From: Nodularia sp. (in: cyanobacteria)
GTDB lineage: Bacteria; Cyanobacteriota; Cyanobacteriia; Cyanobacteriales; Nostocaceae
NCBI GenBank assembly: GCA_007692755.1
Contig: REBL01000159.1
Coordinates: forward strand, 1-64,000
DNA length: 64,000 bases
Direction of reading: 5' to 3'
In this document: piece after piece, positions 61,221 through 64,000 of the stretch
Layout: every line of letters starts with the position of its first letter
Numbering within the stretch: the first letter of the stretch is position 1
Position numbers and translations under genes: made by a program
The notes under the pieces: model-generated
Told to the model about the DNA's origin: nothing
The model's input: the letters and a program-made list of their open reading frames with translations, nothing else
The model's database searches: none

Positions 61221-62159
61221 ATGACTATTATCGTCTTCGGCAGCATCAACATAGACCTAGTAGCCACAACATCCAGATTACCAATTGCAGGTGAAACGAT
61301 ATTGGGAGAAGATTTTCATAAAATACCAGGAGGCAAAGGAGCAAATCAAGCCGTAGCATTAGCACGATTAGAAATTCCTACTCATATAGTGGGACGTGTC
61401 GGCGCAGATAATTTTGGTGCAGAACTTGTCGATAATTTGCAAATTGCTGGCGTACAGACGGATAATATCTTCATTGATGAAACCGTGAGTTCTGGAGTTG
61501 CTATAATCACCGTAGATCATGCAGGTGAAAATCAAATTGTTGTAATTCCCGGCGCAAACGGACGCGTTAATCAAGCAGATATAGAACGATTATCCCACTT
61601 ATTACCAACAGCTACAGCACTGCTTTTACAACTAGAAATTCCCCTTAAAGCCGTAGTCGCAGCAGCAAAAGCCGCAAAAAATGCACATATTCAAGTAATT
61701 TTAGATCCCGCACCCGCACAAGCGAATTTACCCGATGAACTTTACCCATTAGTCGATATTATTACACCCAATGAAGTAGAAGCAGGGCAATGGGTGGGTT
61801 TTCCTGTAGATAATCAGGAATCAGCAATCAAAGCAGCTAAAGTTTTATTAGAAAGGGGTGTAAAATGTGTAATTGTCAAATTAGGTGCAAAAGGTGCTGT
61901 CTGCGCCACTGCTGAGGAAACATTTTTTGTCCCCGCTTTCCCAGTTCATGCTGTGGACACAGTTGCTGCTGGCGATGCTTTCAATGGTGGTTTAGCCGCC
62001 GCACTTTATAGAGGACTTTCCTTACATCAAGCAATTATTTGGGGTTCAGCCGCAGGTGCTTTAGCAACCACAAAAAGAGGCGCACAAACTTCATTACCTG
62101 ATAAATTAACCTTTGATTATTTCTTAGCAGAAAAGGGAGTAGGAAGTGAACCAGTGTAG
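61221..62159 (+). CDS. rbsK: Ribokinase
   Basis: VFGSINIDLVATTSRLPIAGETILG, GGKGANQAVALARL, VDTVAAGDAFNGGLAAALY. Confidence 0.95.
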   Translation: MTIIVFGSINIDLVATTSRLPIAGETILGEDFHKIPGGKGANQAVALARLEIPTHIVGRVGADNFGAELVDNLQIAGVQTDNIFIDETVSSGVAIITVDHAGENQIVVIPGANGRVNQADIERLSHLLPTATALLLQLEIPLKAVVAAAKAAKNAHIQVILDPAPAQANLPDELYPLVDIITPNEVEAGQWVGFPVDNQESAIKAAKVLLERGVKCVIVKLGAKGAVCATAEETFFVPAFPVHAVDTVAAGDAFNGGLAAALYRGLSLHQAIIWGSAAGALATTKRGAQTSLPDKLTFDYFLAEKGVGSEPV

Positions 62160-62183
62160 AGACGTTCCATGGAACGTCTCTAC
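62156..62183. repeat. Perfect 28-bp palindrome GTAGAGACGTTCCATGGAACGTCTCTAC
   Basis: Self-complementary over all 28 bp; contains the rbsK stop codon (TAG 62157-62159). Confidence 0.9.
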
Positions 62184-62193
62184 TTTGTTACCA

Positions 62194-62625
62194 CTATTTG
62201 CCAATATCTTCATTCCATAATTCAGGATTAGTTGCAATAAATTCGCTCATCATTTGTTCGCATTCATCAAGATTGAGATCAATTACTTCCACACCGCGGG
62301 ATACCATAAATTCTTTAGCACCTGGAAAAGTTCTCGATTCTCCGGCGATGACTTTTTTAATGCCAAATTGCACCACTGCACCAGCGCACAAATAGCATGG
62401 CATTAAGGTAGAGTAAAGTGTTGTACCTCTATAACTACCAACTCGCCCAGCATTGCGGAGACAATCTATTTCGGCGTGGGTGACAGGATCATCATCTTGC
62501 ACACGTTTATTGTGTCCTCTACCAATAATTTTGCCATCCTTAACGAGAATAGAACCGATGGGAATCCCACCTTCTTTTCTACCTTGTTTTGCTTGTGCGA
62601 TCGCAGCTTCCATAAATTCATCCAT
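62194..62625 (-). CDS. Nucleoside/cytosine deaminase (CDA fold)
   Basis: THAEIDCLRNAG and TLMPCYLCAGAVVQFGIKKVIAGE zinc motifs. Confidence 0.9.
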   Translation of the reverse strand: MDEFMEAAIAQAKQGRKEGGIPIGSILVKDGKIIGRGHNKRVQDDDPVTHAEIDCLRNAGRVGSYRGTTLYSTLMPCYLCAGAVVQFGIKKVIAGESRTFPGAKEFMVSRGVEVIDLNLDECEQMMSEFIATNPELWNEDIGK

Positions 62626-62640
62626 TTTTTATTCTCCTAT

Positions 62641-63564
62641 ATGTCTAAACAACTCGTATTAATGGATCATGATGGTGGTGTTGATGATTATTTAGCAACC
62701 ATGCTGCTGTTAACAATGGATCATATCGAACTTTTAGGTATCGTTGTAACTCCAGCCGACTGCTATATTCAACCTGCTGTGAGTGCGACACGTAAAATTT
62801 TAGATGTAATGGAATTTTCTCACATCCCGGTGGCAGAAAGTACTGTACGCGGAATTAATCCTTTTCCTCCTCTTTACCGCCGTGATTCCTTTATTGTTGA
62901 CCATCTCCCCATCCTCAATCAACGGGAATTTATCAACACGCCTTTGGTTGCAGAAACAGGTCAAGATTTTATGATTCGGGTTTTGCGTCAAGCACCAGCA
63001 CGAGTAACGTTGATGGTAACGGGGCCTTTAACCACAGTAGCAGCAGCCTTAGATAAAGCACCCGATATTGAAGGGAAGATAGCCAAAATAGTTTGGATGG
63101 GGGGTGCATTAAATGTCCCTGGAAATGTCGAGAAAAGTTTAGAACCAGGACAAGATGGTTCCGCAGAATGGAATGTTTATTGGGATGCAGTTTCCGCAGC
63201 GCGAGTATTGCAAACTGAAATTGAAATAATTATGTGTCCTTTGGATTTAACTAATAATGTGCCTGTCACATCGGATTTAGTATCCAAAATGGGACGACAA
63301 CGCCATTATCCTATATCTGATTTAGCTGGTCAATGTTATGCCTTAGTTATTCCCCAAGATTATTATTTTTGGGATGTCCTAGCTACGGCTTATTTAGGAC
63401 ACCCAGAATTTTATCAATTGCGTGAATGGGAAATAAAAGTTATCACTACTGGTTTGAGTCAGGGACGGACTAAAGTAGTAGCTGGGGAACGGAAAGTTTA
63501 TGCGATGGATAAGGTAGATAAGGATGCTTTTTATGTTTATATTTTGCAGCAATGGGCGCGGTAG
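62641..63564 (+). CDS. Inosine-uridine-preferring nucleoside hydrolase family protein
   Basis: VLMDHDGGVDDYLATMLLL calcium/ribose-binding D-x-D-x-x-x-D-D type motif, VTGPLTTVAAAL, IVWMGGAL; divergent from the deaminase. Confidence 0.9.
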   Translation: MSKQLVLMDHDGGVDDYLATMLLLTMDHIELLGIVVTPADCYIQPAVSATRKILDVMEFSHIPVAESTVRGINPFPPLYRRDSFIVDHLPILNQREFINTPLVAETGQDFMIRVLRQAPARVTLMVTGPLTTVAAALDKAPDIEGKIAKIVWMGGALNVPGNVEKSLEPGQDGSAEWNVYWDAVSAARVLQTEIEIIMCPLDLTNNVPVTSDLVSKMGRQRHYPISDLAGQCYALVIPQDYYFWDVLATAYLGHPEFYQLREWEIKVITTGLSQGRTKVVAGERKVYAMDKVDKDAFYVYILQQWAR

Positions 63565-63699
63565 GATATTTAAGAAATAAACGTTCGCGTAGCGTGCGCG
63601 TAGCGCATACCGCAGAGACACAAAGGACACAGAGAAAGAAGAAATAGCGAGATTTATTATTTTAATTTGTCAGATTTTTCCATCTCTTGTCCTTTGCGC

Positions 63700-63999
63700 C
63701 TATAAATGAGTAATAAATATGTTGTCTTCATTAAAAGATCCAACTCGGTAACTTTTTTTCCGTGCAAAAATAAAAGTCTGTTTAAATGTTGAATTATTAA
63801 ACATACTTGAGTATGATTTCCTATATATATTTTTTATAATGAAGTCAAAAAATAAAAACGGGGAAACAAGCCTATCTAAAGGAAGTCTAATATTATTAAT
63901 AGCACCAATTTGTATCTCACATACATGATGAGAAGTAACTGGGCTATAATCTATGCGAATATGAGAGCTATTAGTTATTTCATATTTGTGATTGAACTT
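63700..63999 (-). CDS. Partial hypothetical CDS running off the right edge
   Basis: Open frame on the minus strand not in the supplied track: ...KFNHKYEITNSSHIRIDYSPVTSHHVCEIQIGAINNIRLPLDRLVSPFLFFDFIIKNIYRKSYSSMFNNSTFKQTFIFARKKSYRVGSFNEDNIFITHL*. Confidence 0.5.
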   Translation of the reverse strand, partial: KFNHKYEITNSSHIRIDYSPVTSHHVCEIQIGAINNIRLPLDRLVSPFLFFDFIIKNIYRKSYSSMFNNSTFKQTFIFARKKSYRVGSFNEDNIFITHL

Positions 64000-64000
64000 C

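Noticed and set aside
1-64000. Many HIP1 octamers (GCGATCGC) throughout
   Set aside because: Well-known cyanobacterial genome-wide motif; used only as a lineage clue.
1-64000. CRISPR arrays, rRNA and tRNA genes
   Set aside because: Looked for regular spaced repeats and tRNA/rRNA signatures by eye; only short STRR/REP/MITE repeats and the tmRNA were recognised. A tRNAscan/CRISPR finder run would be needed to exclude fully.

Overview
64-kb chromosomal window from what looks like a filamentous, probably heterocystous, cyanobacterium (Nostoc/Anabaena/Nodularia-like: HIP1 GCGATCGC octamers, heptamer STRRs, NdhM, ScyA-F). From left to right: (i) the scytonemin core cluster scyABCDEF on the minus strand, with a divergent PAS histidine kinase and an AraC-type response regulator across a 1.4-kb AT-rich intergenic region; (ii) a pst phosphate uptake operon (pstS-C-A-B-B) behind a Pho-box-like repeat and a decayed PstS-like fragment; (iii) an exopolysaccharide/signalling block (DUF3131 protein, a collapsed DUF3131 paralogue, a cellulose-synthase-like GT2, STAS, REC-PP2C, HATPase and a hybrid kinase); (iv) housekeeping genes (rseP, nth, rpsN, aat, ftsX, def, recJ, ctp, ndhM, ssrA tmRNA, menD, folB); (v) accessory genes (orphan PD-(D/E)XK-like protein, TA genes, RAYT with REP palindromes, patatin-like phospholipase with an inserted domain, two near-identical Uma2 genes, nucleoside salvage genes). 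The best leads for follow-up are a pair of ATCAA-N7-TTGAT dyads upstream of scyA, a RAYT gene carrying its own REP inside its coding sequence, a patatin phospholipase with a phage-tail-like GTGxGQxRTI module inserted just before the catalytic DGG motif, and an orphan nuclease-like protein next to TA genes. No CRISPR array, rRNA, tRNA or prophage was recognised. All family calls are from reading the sequence and from memory of families; no searches were run.
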